Made by a program: the position numbers and the translations under genes. A stretch of 64,000 nt of DNA from positions 8,804,001-8,868,000 of the forward strand of contig NC_061459.1 of NCBI RefSeq assembly GCF_022581195.2, written 5' to 3'. Shown one piece after another: positions 46,408 to 58,330 of the stretch. How positions within the stretch are numbered: position 1 is the stretch's first letter; each line of letters starts with the position of its first letter. This stretch comes from Helicoverpa zea. Lineage: Eukaryota > Arthropoda > Insecta > Lepidoptera > Noctuidae. Under the pieces are notes generated by a model. That model did no database searches, was not told the DNA's origin, and saw nothing but the letters and a program-made list of their open reading frames with translations.

Positions 46408-48162
46408 TTACAAAAACGCGAACTGCATTTGCGTGACAATAAGACCGGTCACTAGCATGAACATCTGCAACAAAACGTTCGCGTCCAATTGCCACATGTC
46501 GTAAACAGAGAAGTGAGGTGGAGTTTCTTCTACTAGTTTCAACATTCTCTTGGATTTCTCTCTTAATCGTCCTGAAATTAAGATGAAAGCATAGAAAGTC
46601 TTGAAATGTTGTTACAAGATTGGTCCCCACCACTGATGGGGTAAGATGTAGAAGTAATGGGATTAATTTACGTAGTATGTAGGTACGGCGGAGCCTTTGA
46701 TACGGAAAGAAAGCTATCCCTATTCAACGTAAGAGAGTTCTCTGTACGTGTATCATATCTTATCATATATTTTTCAAGTTTTGCACTATTGTAATCACTA
46801 ATCCACTGTGGATAAGACAACATAATTTAACAGAAAACTTGAAATTACATAATTACCATCATAGTGTCTCGACATGACGGTAATCACCAGCCGCTTAGTT
46901 TCCTTCACCTCTCTTATGAACACTTCACATCGGACGCCAAGCAAAATCGCCATTACTAAGTCAATCACTGTGAAAAACGACGGCGTCAGGCTGTCCCAGA
47001 GACCAACTGTCTGAAAACGAGAATATAATATTTTTCACAATCGATGAAACTTATCTAGTATTTTTGTAATACTTAAAAGTATAGGGCGTCAGCCCTTTTC
47101 GTCAAACCGCTTCTTTTATCTCAACTCTCAGTATAATGGCGCTATAAAAAAAAATAGTTAATGAGGTTTTCTACTTACATCGTTTTGTACAGCATACAAT
47201 AGGAATTCGAATGTTAAAAGAGCTGAAGCGACCAGCTTACAGCAAAACATAAAGACCTGTAAAATACAGTTCAGTTAATTAAGATGATTTTACAGCATTA
47301 AATGTGTCTATACATTTAATGTTGCACTTACTTGAAATTTGTAAATATCTTGAAACTTGAAAAAACCCTCTAGTAATTGTTTCAAATATACATCTGTATC
47401 GCTTGATACGAAATTATGAGAGCCAGCAGCCAAGCGTCTCATGAATACTTTCGAAGTAAAATATGAAGATAAAAAACGCTCTTTTGAATACAAAATCTCT
47501 TGCGTCCCCTTTTGGTCGATATAATTTTTAATAATCGAATTTATGAAACGTGCACGTATATAGAAGTACATAAACATATTTGAGCAGCTAATCAGTTCTA
47601 TGACGAAACTGAATTGGGAATAAGCAATTCCTATATAAGGCCAAAATGCGGCAGTTCCTTTTGCACTAGCCACGCCAAGAAGGGTAATGAACATTATCAG
47701 AACCACAACGAGAGATATAACATTTGTCTTTACTAATAGAGTTGTGATACTTTTGTTACGATTTATATTCATACGCCTATCTATTTGCTGCAGATTGACT
47801 AACAATTCAACATTAGCATCTTCGTTCATAAAACGCACATTAATTATATTGCATAAGAATGTTATGGTCTGTAATCCCGTTACGCATATGCTCCAATAGT
47901 AGATAGTTTCGCGATCAAACAGGATTTTATCATATTTCTGTATAACAAGATAGTCTAATCCTAACAGTAAGATCACACTTATTAAAGTATGGCATTTTTG
48001 TAAAAACGATGGCATTGTCACAAATCGATGTTTAATTTGAACGCGGGTCGATCCTATCAATCTCTGCGTATAGTACAGAAGGTTGAAGGATTTCATAAAT
48101 TCTTCGTCAAGAATATCTTTTGAAAGATATTCAATTTTAATATTTTCTTTCTGATTTTTCAT
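46408..48162 (-). CDS. Gustatory receptor, copy 1 (4 exons)
   Basis: Exons in transcription order are 48162-47332, 47256-47179, 47010-46857 and 46571-46408 (1227 nt, 408 aa plus stop). Intron phases are 0, 0 and 1. The protein has the multi-helix layout of insect gustatory receptors (seven-helix, inverted topology). It starts with LLYYTQRLIGSTRVQIKHR and ends with MLVTGLIVTQMQF, the counterpart of the family's TYhhhhhQF motif. The last exon carries the HFSVYDMWQLD segment before the final helix. Lepidopteran receptors of this exon plan are mostly in the large expanded (bitter-type) clade; the ligand cannot be read from sequence. The exon plan equals that of the next two genes, so the three arose by duplication. 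No frameshift or stop interrupts it. Confidence 0.88.
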
Positions 48163-48235
48163 GACTGCAGATTTAACATAACACTTAACTTATTTTAAAT
48201 TATGTTTTTAATATGCGTGTGCGTTATTTTTGTAT

Positions 48236-50077
48236 TTAAAGCAGAGCAAGTTGCAATAGAACGACAGTATAACTAGCAGTGATTGCAAGTAGATGTAGGG
48301 GCAGGCGGGTGCCGAAAGTACAAATGTTGTAAATGGACACGCTGCTTCTTCCTTCCACCAACAATATGAGTTGCTTAGCATGTTCTCTGGATTTGCCTGT
48401 CGAGAAAGTAAGTAGGTAATTTATTTTAGGGTGCGTTTTAGGTTTCATCGGATTATGTGAGATGAAAAGTGCCCTAGACGCAGTATTGGAGCAATAGTTA
48501 GTAGAAGCATGTTTTCAGGCAGCAGAACTTAATGAAAAAAAGTAGTAAGGGGCAATATAAACATGGACCTGGCTCCTCAGAAGCAAATCACATAAGCACC
48601 AATTACTACGAAACTACTAAGAAACAGACAAAATTAACAACTTTTTTTAGGGTATTTTAGCTAAAAGGACTTAACAGAGGCAATTAAAATAATCAAATAG
48701 TTCCCATCACCTTAATAGCTTTTCATAAATGAAGTACATAAACGTAAATAAATCACATACCGTTAATTAGAGGTGATGAAATGATGTCGATACAAAGTTT
48801 CCTTGCTTCCTCTAATTTCGTCGATAAGTCTTGAGCTTTGAGGCACAACGTCAAAATTATAAACTGAAAAGCCACTAAGATTGGCATCACGCACAATAAC
48901 AAATCGGTGTCCGCTGCTCCCTGGGTTAGTCATACAAAAAATATTTAGTAATCCTTATCATCATTAGAATAAGGCATAGGTAAAGAAGATATACACTGCT
49001 GAACATAAGCCTCCAGTACAATTAGTTTCTAATATAAAATAGCAAAGGATGTGGAATGGCAATCATGACTTGGTAGGAATTTGAATAATTTTGACCGACT
49101 TACCTGTTCTTTCATCGATGTCACTAAGTATTGTATGGTTACCAAGTTCCACGCTAAGATTTGGCAGACGAAATAGAATAGCTGTTGATAAAAATATTTT
49201 TTTTAATTAGAACTATTCAAGTTCTTTTGTGGGCCTAAGGAAACGACAAAAAATCACAATTCTTATCCTGCCTTATACTTACCGAAAATTGAAAAAGTCC
49301 TGTAAAATCTGACAATGCTTCAAAAATGCAATGCATGCCGGAAACCAATTCGCCTGGAACTTCACCTTCCTGATGTTCTAGTGTGTTCGACACAACGAAC
49401 AAGATTCCATCATTCATTGGTTTAGTCAACGGTTCTATTGAGAGTAGCGTCACTTGCCTCAATATGTCGTTTATGTAATTTACTCTCGTTATAATGAATT
49501 TGATGATGAAATATATCTGTGCCATCTCAGTTTGCAACCCTATACTAGTTACAACATTCACGATTAACGGTATGCACATGCTCTTCATAAATAAATATTT
49601 GAACAACACAATCCAAAATATAGTTAGGAAAAAAGCGACCACCATAACGATAGTAGATTGGCTTCTTAGTTGCTTGTTTATACTTTTAGTATCTTCCATA
49701 TTTAGATACCTTTCGATCTTCTGTAACTTTACATACATTGCACCGAATTTGTTGTTCCGTTCAAGATTATTTCGGAACACTACAAGTATGCCGTTAATGC
49801 CGCTGTTTAGAACACCAAATTTTAATGTAGAGTCTGCATATTTAGAGTCAAAACTCTCACCGCAGTGAAAGAAGAAATATACGGCGGACAATGCATTTAG
49901 TAGCCAGAAAACGTTGCTATACAAAAGGTACCACTTCGATGTGCCTGTAGGATACCTGTATTTGATACTAACACGGGCTAGACCAAGGGCCCGCAACACA
50001 AACAATATTGGTTGAAATATTCGAACAAAGTCATCTGTAAACAAATCTTCGGAGAGCTCTTCAATATTTTTTGCCAT
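48236..50077 (-). CDS. Gustatory receptor, copy 2 (4 exons)
   Basis: Exons are 50077-49283, 49181-49104, 48920-48761 and 48396-48236 (1194 nt, 397 aa plus stop), with intron phases 0, 0 and 1 as in its neighbours. The ATG at 50077 is used; the longer open frame to 50092 begins at a TTG. It opens EELSEDLFTDDFVRIFQPI and carries LGLARVSIKYRYPTGTSKWY. The final exon encodes FGTRLPLHLLAITASYTVVLLQ, a good match to the C-terminal TYhhhhhQF signature. It lies only 73 bp upstream of copy 1 on the same strand. A variant poly(A) signal ATTAAA (48212-48207) sits in that gap. The gene looks intact; ligand unknown. Confidence 0.88.
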
Positions 50078-50725
50078 GTCGGCTTGGTACAATTCAATTT
50101 TCGAAGTGAAAATAATTTGGAGACCTCACTGACAACAGATTTGGAAATCAAAAAACTGGAAAGTGCTAGTCGCCCAAACAGGGTTCTGTACATGGGATCA
50201 TTTTAAATAATGTACCGAGTTTTGATTCATTTCCGAGTGTTTCGTTTTTCTTTTTGAAGTACGTAACTCTAAAATTGAAAAGCAAGGGAGTTTTTATTCA
50301 ATAACGACTCCCTTGAGAAAATATTAATGGTTACCTACAGTCAATTAAATGATTTCCTTTGTGATTAATTAAAGTATCTGACATTTTGAGAATCATTCTA
50401 ATAATGGTCGAGTACTTACATAAACAGTACTTCCCTACATTTCCGCATTATGTTAATGAAATTATTAGTATTTCACAATAGCTCGTAATTTTGTATAATT
50501 TCGATGCCAGAGCAATTTCACCATGTAATAACATATTTAATACTTTCTATATAATTTATCATAATATGTATTAGCAGTTGGAAAATGTTATTCTTTTATA
50601 TTATAATGTTATTCCTGTCTTACCTACGGCATAATATTTTTAGCCGCGATACCTCCTCGCCGCTCGTGTTAATACTTAGACAGCAGTATTTCAAAAATCA
50701 AATTTTCATAACAGCACTTACTAAG
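50078..50725. promoter_or_regulatory. Shared divergent upstream region of gustatory receptors 2 and 3
   Basis: Receptor 2 (minus) starts at 50077 and receptor 3 (plus) at 50726, leaving about 650 bp head to head that must hold both promoters. The sequence is AT-rich, and no specific operator was identified. If receptor 3 instead starts at the in-frame ATG at 50585, the shared space is about 500 bp. Confidence 0.45.
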
Positions 50726-52292
50726 ATGAACACAGAGTTATTAAAATGTTTTGCCCCTATTCACAACGTGTTACTGTTTTTGGGATCTTCAAGATTAAAA
50801 ATTAAAAACAATATGATTGCACCATCGACTCGCTACCAGAAACTTTACGCATTGTGCTGCATCTTCGTAGTAACATTATCTTTTTCTTACATACAGTTGT
50901 ATTACTACTTGACTTATTACCACGAAGATACGACAATCTACGTCTGCTACGCTATCGGGATTGTGGTGCAAAACGTTTCATACCTATCCCATACGATTTT
51001 TGCAAGATTTCTTGACGTAGAATCGTCAGTGAAGTTGTGTCAAAATCTACAAAAAGTCGACAATATCTTAAGGTTGAAACAATTTAAAAGATATAATGAA
51101 CAACAATATTATTGGAACGTAGTCGTCCTAGTGTTCATTATAACGTCGTTTGAATGTGGATTTCTGGTTCATATTTGGTACACCGTTGAGTATCCTATTT
51201 TGGCGTTCTTTGCAGGAATAGGTCTGCTAAATGTGTATATGGAATTAGTTCTAGCTGCAAGTTTGATTGTTTACCTTGCTATACGACTAAAATTCCTGAA
51301 CAAAATTGCACATCATAATTTAAAAATCAAGGGTTATTACAACAACACCCGTGCAGCTATCGCAGTCGATGAACATTTACTTATTAATTCAGATGTTAAG
51401 GATGCAAATATAGATTTGGGAAATTTTCTGATATGCATGAAGGAGATATTGAAGATGTACCAACATATTACGCAGGTTTTCAGTTTTCCGGTAAGTAGTG
51501 TGTACTACTCGAGCGAAAATTATTATTAAAGTTCGAGGATAGTGGAGGGCTTTGTTTCTCATCAAGTGTAATTTTTTAAGGTCCTCAACATTGCAACTAC
51601 TGTATTTATTTGGACACTATTGGTAATGCTCACCGTGGTAGTTGGATTCTGTACCAAGGTAAGTTTTTGTCTAGTTTTTATCTATTCTTATTACAGATGT
51701 TCGTTCAAAAACCACTTGATAGATTTGGATGAAACTTGGCAGTAATATATTGCTTTATATTAGAACGGGCTACTTTTTACCCAGGCACGGGAGGTAGTTC
51801 CCTCGGGAACGTTGTGAAACCACTGGCAGAAGCTAATGTTAATTTATGTAAAAGCAGTTTTTTTTCTTTTTCAGCCTCTATCGTTGGTTATGATAATAAC
51901 GGTTAGTCTATTGTGCGTATTTTACTTGGCACTATTGACGATGGTGGCGTTAGTCAGCGACTATTTCATCAAACAAGTAAGGAAAACGAAGCTTTACTGT
52001 ATTCACGCGATGTCTCGCCGATTTGAAGGTATTTTATATTCTGCTCATTATTGGCCCCATTTTTATAAGTCTATGGTATTCGAGTAGACGCTTAAAGATT
52101 TTCTTTGTTTTATATATTTTTTCAGGTCCTATTTGGAAGGGAGCCAATGAAATACTCAAGACGATAGACTTCTATCAACCATCTTTCTCAGTCTTTGGTA
52201 TTTTCATACTGAATAAAACACTGCCGCTAACTATAATAGGCTTAATTACTACAAATCTTGCGATCTTGATACAATTCACTATGCAAGTGTAA
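50726..52292 (+). CDS. Gustatory receptor, copy 3 (4 exons)
   Basis: Exons are 50726-51490, 51581-51658, 51875-52028 and 52126-52292 (1164 nt, 387 aa plus stop), with phases 0, 0 and 1. An in-frame ATG at 50585 would add 47 residues. The ATG at 50726 (MNTELLKCFAPIHNVLLFLG) is preferred because it aligns with the starts of the neighbouring receptors. The 26-codon second exon and the 154-nt third exon have the same size as in copy 1. The last exon ends NKTLPLTIIGLITTNLAIL then IQF, the C-terminal signature. It is transcribed away from copies 1 and 2. A Helitron-like remnant lies in intron 2. Sensory-neuron membrane receptor; ligand unknown. Confidence 0.87.
51690..51837 (+). repeat. Helitron-like remnant in receptor 3 intron 2
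   Basis: TTACAGATGTTCGTTCAAAA, AACGGGCTACTTTTTACCCA, GGGAGGTAGTTCCCTCGGG and CCACTGGCAGAAGCTAATG have the word order of other CTAG-ending repeats here. It resembles the remnant at 46286-46403. Confidence 0.5.
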
Positions 52293-52824
52293 TGGCAAAA
52301 ATAAACGCTAGTTATAAAGTAACAATATTTAATGACTTACTACAGTCGTTAAAATGTACTTGTAAATAATTACATCAACAACCAAGCACTAGATACATAA
52401 TTCTCACATAGAATGTATAACAAGTTGTAAAAAATATATTATTTATAAATAAATATATAATATAATGTTCGCAGAACATTTCTGTCGGATTAATATTTTA
52501 GGGTAAGAATATCCAGTAGATATGTATATCACGAAAGTATTTTTGATCACATTATGAGGTCTTATCTGGCGAATTAGTTCATATTCTTGTTCAACAAATA
52601 CAATAAAAATATATGGAAAAAGATCGGCAGTTAACCTCGATAAAAATGCAAGCCTTGAGAAAACATAAGGCACTAAAATTCAGTCTACTTTTCTGAACTA
52701 CTTTTAAATCCAATTAAATTCAAACTACAAAGCTGAAACTACTAATTTAAGAAATAGAAATGACAATATACTAACATGGCGTTAACATTCCACACCAAAA
52801 CTATTCTATTCACAATTTTTCTAT

Positions 52825-55800
52825 TTAGTATGCGAAACGTTGTGATTCAGGATAGCCGAGTTTCTCAAGGGCGGGGTTGCAAGCGAAGTTGATCATTGGG
52901 GGAGGTCCACACATTAGCACTAAAACATCGTCTCCTGGTGCGAATAAGTGCTCCTTGATCATTTCATCGTTGATGAAACCGACGCTGTATTTCCATCCTG
53001 TAAATGAGAGGTAGTATGTAAATTTTTTTTTTATAACGTGTATTATAATGCGTCCAAGGCCGATTTTATATAAAAAGATCAGCCAGCTGCGCAGGACATA
53101 TTATAGTGCGCAAAAGCATTTGCGTAGAAACAGGTGCACTCATAGTGAGTGCATGTCCTTCACTCTCATAATAATCGATGGGACGGCAATCCGATACGAC
53201 CGGAGAGAGATCAGGCGCAGGACCGACATTAACGTGCTCTCCGATGCACATTCACCCGTGCATCGGAAAGCACGCTAATCACCAATCACCAAATATCATG
53301 TATTATCTGTTATTTAATAAAGACCCAAGTAAATAATGATTAAATCTAAACAAGTTTTAAAACTTAAGAATCATCATGATGCTCTTAAAATATGTCGAGT
53401 TCACGAAGAGTAGGCATATTATGCTAATATTTTTGTCGCTATTAGCAACAGGTTTTTTCAGTCGAAAACACGTCATCTGACTAATTATTATGGCAAAACA
53501 TTGTTGTTATAGGTTTATAGTAAAGCAATTATTATAGTCGAATAATGTTTTCTGATGAAATATGTACTCTAAATCATTTGATTGTTTATAAGAACAATAA
53601 CATGATTAATCTTATCAGCAGACTTTAGACAACCTAAAGGGTTTTTACGTTTAGGCAGTAAGATTGTACGTAAAATAAAGAGTCATTTCATCATATCTCA
53701 CCTTCATTGGGCCTGTCAAGAGTATACCACAGCTTGAATTGTTCGGGATGTTCAGCTTGGTACTTTTCCAGTTCGTTTCTCAACAAGATGTCTTCTTCAG
53801 TCTGGTTGGCAAACAACAGTCGCATTTCTGTGGGGTCACTCGCATCTTTGCATATATGTCTGATGAGCTGTAGCATTGGCGCGATGCCAGTACCACCTGT
53901 TGAGGCAAAACTGCGATTAATAACTAATAACAATTAATTTTAAACATTTAACATTTTGAAGCATGAGTAAGCCGTCATTTTATTACAGCGACACCATGTA
54001 TATAATTGGAGTATCAAAGTCATTTGTCTTCATGAATAAATATTTAATATAATAATTTTTGGTCCATTATTGTAACATTACAGTCGATTGGCTGGATTAA
54101 ATTCGGCTTTCATTACGGTCGATTTCATTAGAGCGTAGGTAATAGCAGTTGAATAATTGCCCACGATTAAGCCGTCGCTTTATAGTGGGATTATTTGAGA
54201 TTTATGGAGTTATATTAAGCAGTCATATTGCGACACCTTTCACCTCGTCTGGGACTCAGATTCGCAAATACAAAACGTTTTTAAAACTAATATGAAAAAA
54301 AGTTATATCATAATGATTTATTCTGAATACGCGGTCTTTCAATGACATTGTGTTTAACTGATAAGAGTTCAGTGACGTAAGAACGACACGTCTTCTTATC
54401 GTCAATTGCATATCGTTGAAGATTAAACGGTACCTGCGATCATGTTGAGTTTTTTCGCCCGCAATTCTACGGGTGGGTCTTTCCTCATTTTCTTGATGAG
54501 GAAGAGGCCGTTGCCTGCATACTGCAGTCTGCCTGAGGGTCCTCGGACATCAATTGTGTCATTTATTTTCAGGCTGTTCAAGTGTTGAGACATCTTGCCA
54601 CCGTCGGGGAATTTAGGGTGGACATTTTTGAAGTATACCTGAAATAAAATATAATCCAGTTTAAAAACCTGTCATAATCTGAAAATTAGGACTCATTTAA
54701 ATGTTAGCTGGATGGTATTCAGGCTCTTAACTTTATCGTAGTTAAAGTAATTACTATTGTATCTATTGTTTGATTATCATTAACGCTAATTGCTTTTGTT
54801 TTGAGACTTTAGCACTTGCGAGACGAAGTATTTTAACTCCCATATAATTTACCGGAACTAAAAAGTTTCAATGTCATTCGTATTACATTAAAGAGGTTCT
54901 TTGTGGTTAGATTTTAGTCTGTGAACTTTGGACAGACGACAATCTAAGTCAATCACATAGTGGTGAGGTAACACTACACGTAGATAATTATGCTCTTAAG
55001 TTCAAAGTAACTCACAATGGTGTTATGTTAATGCTTTATTCATTCCTCTTCTGCTAGTGGGAAAAAGTTAAGCTTATATTATGTTATGGGTCTGCTGCAG
55101 CTGATACCTGTGGCCCACAAGAGGCGAGCTGGCTCTGAGCTTGATACTAGAAGTTAATTGTAAAGACATATTATAGACAAAACTTCGACTAAATAATCGT
55201 AGCTAGCATAATTGAACCTTGATCGGTCAGCAGGGCCTTGTCGAATTAGAATTCAAGATGGAATACAGTAGGTATGAATTTATCATCTGCCTATAGTCTG
55301 TTTTTTAATCTCGTAGACTAAATTGACACTTGCAAAATGTCAAACTTTCTAATAATTTTGCTAGCTCTGTGGTGCAGTGTTGTACTTACGATACCGGTTC
55401 GTTGAATCGTAACTTTTTATCTATAATAAACGAATTTAATATTCATTCAAAGTTTTATATTTAAAATTCACGTACGTACACATGGCTGTACGACGTGCTA
55501 CAAACTGCCAGGGATATCTGACCACGCAAAGCCATGCGTAATCATCAAGGATAAGCCCATTATTTCAGGATGACTTATTGTAAAAAGTTACGATTCAACG
55601 AACCGGTATCGTAAGTACGACACTGCACCACAGAGCTAGCAAAATTATTAGAAAGTTTGACATTTTGCAAGTGTCAATTTAGTCTACGAGATTAAAAAAC
55701 AGACTATAGTCTTTTCTCGAGTATGTTAGGGTTGGCTTCCAGTCTTACTGATTGCAACTAAAAACCTGTTTCTTTGTGGAATCTAGTATGAGTTCATAGC

Positions 55801-57733
55801 TACAAAATTATTTCTGTTATTTAATCTTAAATTCTGAAAATTATCTTAAGATAGCAGAAAAAGTGTGTTTAATCAGATAAGTTTGTTTACGTGTCTGATT
55901 AGTTGTTGCTATCTACTAAATAATGAGGTATACTATAGATAGGTATTTTAGATATTTAATTTTTATTATACAATACTCGCATGATAGAATGCCAGGCCAG
56001 GTATCCAATACAAATGTCACAGATACAGCAAAGCGAAGGAGAAAAACCATGAAAGCTGATCCCATCACCATGATTGTGGGATATTAAGTATAGCAGTATA
56101 AGATTTAATTTGTATTAGTCTTACCTTAATAACAAGTTCGACATATCCCTTCTCTTCGTCGCTTGAGACGGGGGTGTAAGATCTGATGACGAGATCATCA
56201 TCAATCTTTGCCGACAAGTGAATGTGCTGGCCGATGGGCAAGCCTGGAAGAAAAATACACAATTTTCAAAACCATATAACCAGAATAGACTAGCTTGGGA
56301 ACATATTCCAATATTTGGTCATGGATATAATTGACATCCATTTCTGGTCTTTTGGCATAAACATGTAATTAGGACCATGAAAACAAATAAAATATTTAGG
56401 CATCTGAATTCTTATGAAGGCTAAAATATTTGAAAAGATAAAACAATAGAACTATTAATTAAGTATTTAAATTGATAAATAATTGCTTAACTGGTTATCA
56501 ATTCTGATGGCATGATTAGACATAATTTGTTTGTTGATTACGTTGGTGTTATGTATTCAAATCTGGACAGTCATGATGGTGATGAGATTGGTACGTAGGT
56601 ATCTGCACGAGCATCTAACTGGAGCACTCATGATGATAATTACTAAAGATGTAGAAACTAAATGTAGGAGTTAAGCAGTTTACACCAGAACATTTTTTAA
56701 AATTATTATTAAATATTTAAAAATGAAAACCTATGTGAAATATTAATACATAGTATGAACAATCTATATCCATGAAAAGTAAGAAAAGGGAAACAATAAT
56801 TCATGTCAAGTGGATTGCATCATTATTTAAGAAAACCCAAAAATATTGTTATCAGTCATAGCACTCATCTCAAAGAGTCTTGAGATGAGTAGGCTTTGCA
56901 AGCAAAAACAAGTACTTATTAAAAAAAATAAGTACCTTCTTACATAAAAAATATCCACTTACCCAAAACATGCTCCGATGAAGGCAGTCCAAATCGGAAC
57001 CTCCTTGTGTCATGACTGATCTCTTCTCTCTCTATGAGTGGGAGAGCATACTTAACATTAGGGTCCACTAATGTTATTAGTTGTGAACTTTTCTTAGGAG
57101 CTGCTTTCTTGTCTTTCTTGCCCCAGAAGCAGTTGGCTATGACAGACACCAGTACCACTGCGGCACTAACGCCAACCACTATGGGCAAAACCTGAGAAAG
57201 AAGGTCTTATTACTAAAGTTCTCATGTACTTAGACAATTCAATTGTTGTTTCCTAAACAATTGTTCTGAATACATAATAAAATTAAGGTAAGTATATGTA
57301 TTGTAGTCGATGTTGTATTGTGAACTTTTGGATGCTTTATGTTGGTGACACTTAGATTGTAACAATATTAACTTTTGGACTTGAACCTTGGACTTAATGT
57401 TGTGAAAAAACTTGATTTACTCAGATTTAATGATATGTTCACAAAAAGTCAAAATGTATGAAGAAGCTACAGATAAAAAGTTTGTGGATATTTAAACACA
57501 TTTTAATTCAGACTTATTTGAAAGTCATATTATTAATTATCTCATACATAAACATAGAAACTAATGTCAGTATGAATATTTTATCACAAGTTTTGTTACT
57601 TTAATACCAAAAGGTACTTCAGATAACAGTTCAATCTACCAAATTGCATGTAAACTGACTGTGGGTATATTTAATGAATACATACTGTAAGGATTCCAAA
57701 CGCATCATCCACAGCCACTTCTACGTTACTCAT
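52825..57733 (-). CDS. CYB5R3: NADH-cytochrome b5 reductase (6 exons)
   Basis: Exons in transcription order are 57733-57686, 57191-56963, 56243-56125, 54638-54434, 53896-53702 and 52997-52825 (969 nt, 322 aa plus stop), all in phase. The enzyme passes electrons from NADH through FAD to cytochrome b5 for desaturation, elongation and sterol work on the ER or outer mitochondrial membrane. A single N-terminal anchor spans about residues 17-39 (VLPIVVGVSAAVVLVSVIAN). The FAD site shows RSYTPVS (113-119), GGKMSQHL (145-152) and GPSGRLQY (165-172). The NADH site shows GGTGIAPM (201-208) and CGPPP (295-299). The C-terminus RFAY fits the family. Length is about 20 residues above human CYB5R3. An alternative first exon lies at 58301-58330. 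A long-arm MITE occupies intron 3, and a SINE-like repeat lies in the last intron. Confidence 0.95.
53049..53275 (+). repeat. SINE-like dispersed repeat in CYB5R intron 5
   Basis: CTGCGCAGGACATATTATAG, GATGGGACGGCAATCCGATA and GACCGGAGAGAGATCAGGCG, then GACCGACATTAACGTGCTCT. This text is recalled as a common lepidopteran dispersed repeat. The 76-codon open frames through it on both strands are not genes. Boundaries are approximate. Confidence 0.55.
55291..55709. mobile_element. 419-bp MITE with terminal repeats of about 130 bp
   Basis: The left arm from 55291 (CTATAGTCTGTTTTTTAATC, ACACTTGCAAAATGTCAAAC, GATACCGGTTCGTTGAATCG) is mirrored with few changes up to CAGACTATAG ending at 55709. The central part is about 160 bp. 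TA repeats at the edges suggest a TA target site. It lies in the intron between CYB5R exons 3 and 4 and is non-coding. Confidence 0.8.
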
Positions 57734-58300
57734 TTTCACTACTTAAATATTAACGAATAATATACACGAAAACACAGAGTATCGTTGAACTTATTAAAAC
57801 TAGCAACACGGTAACTTTGATATGCGCACGACCATATCGTAGAGGGTAAATAGCAACTGTTTAAGGTCAACGTTATGAAAAGCAAGTTTATAGGAAATGA
57901 GCAACTCCGACTGATCGTACACTCGACCTTGAACTCTCTATCAGATGCAGTGAAAAAACAAATTATTCACATGCGCGGTTGGCAATACGACTTTTGTGCT
58001 GACTGCTGATTGATTGACTGATTTAACAATGAAATGATAGGCGTAAATTACTATCTTATTGACACACACACAGGGAAACATGACACGCACCAAAAAGCAT
58101 TGTAATGTACCTACTAACCAAACTAGTATCACTCATGTTCTTTCACAGCTGCTAACACAAGAATAATCATGTTGGTAAAACGTTTACCAGCGAATGCCAC
58201 TATCAATCCATATCAATTTAAGAAGATAAGAATCATTGAAGAAATAACAAATCTTGTAATAATCATAACCTCAAAATGTAAATAACACTTGCATACTTAC

Positions 58301-58330
58301 AATTTTTGAGTTAACTGTATAAGTTATCAT
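58301..58330 (-). CDS. CYB5R3: Probable alternative first coding exon of cytochrome b5 reductase
   Basis: On the minus strand, ATG at 58330 opens ten codons (MITYTVNSKI) that end directly at a strong donor, GTAAGTATG. The phase is 0, as at the end of the regular first exon, so it can splice to the exon at 57191 without changing frame. It would replace the N-terminal 16 residues (MSNVEVAVDDAFGILT) before the same membrane anchor. CYB5R genes in vertebrates also use alternative first exons. The exon is short, so chance cannot be excluded without transcripts. Confidence 0.5.

Noticed and set aside
50083..50092. Upstream start for gustatory receptor 2 at 50092
   Set aside because: The codon there is TTG; the ATG at 50077 gives the expected N-terminus.
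53048..53278. Overlapping 76- and 61-codon frames in a CYB5R intron
   Set aside because: The sequence matches a dispersed SINE-like repeat, and splicing removes it from the gene.
53301..53700. Possible extra exon between CYB5R exons 5 and 6
   Set aside because: Exons 5 and 6 already join in phase and give a full-length family member; no conserved sequence is missing.
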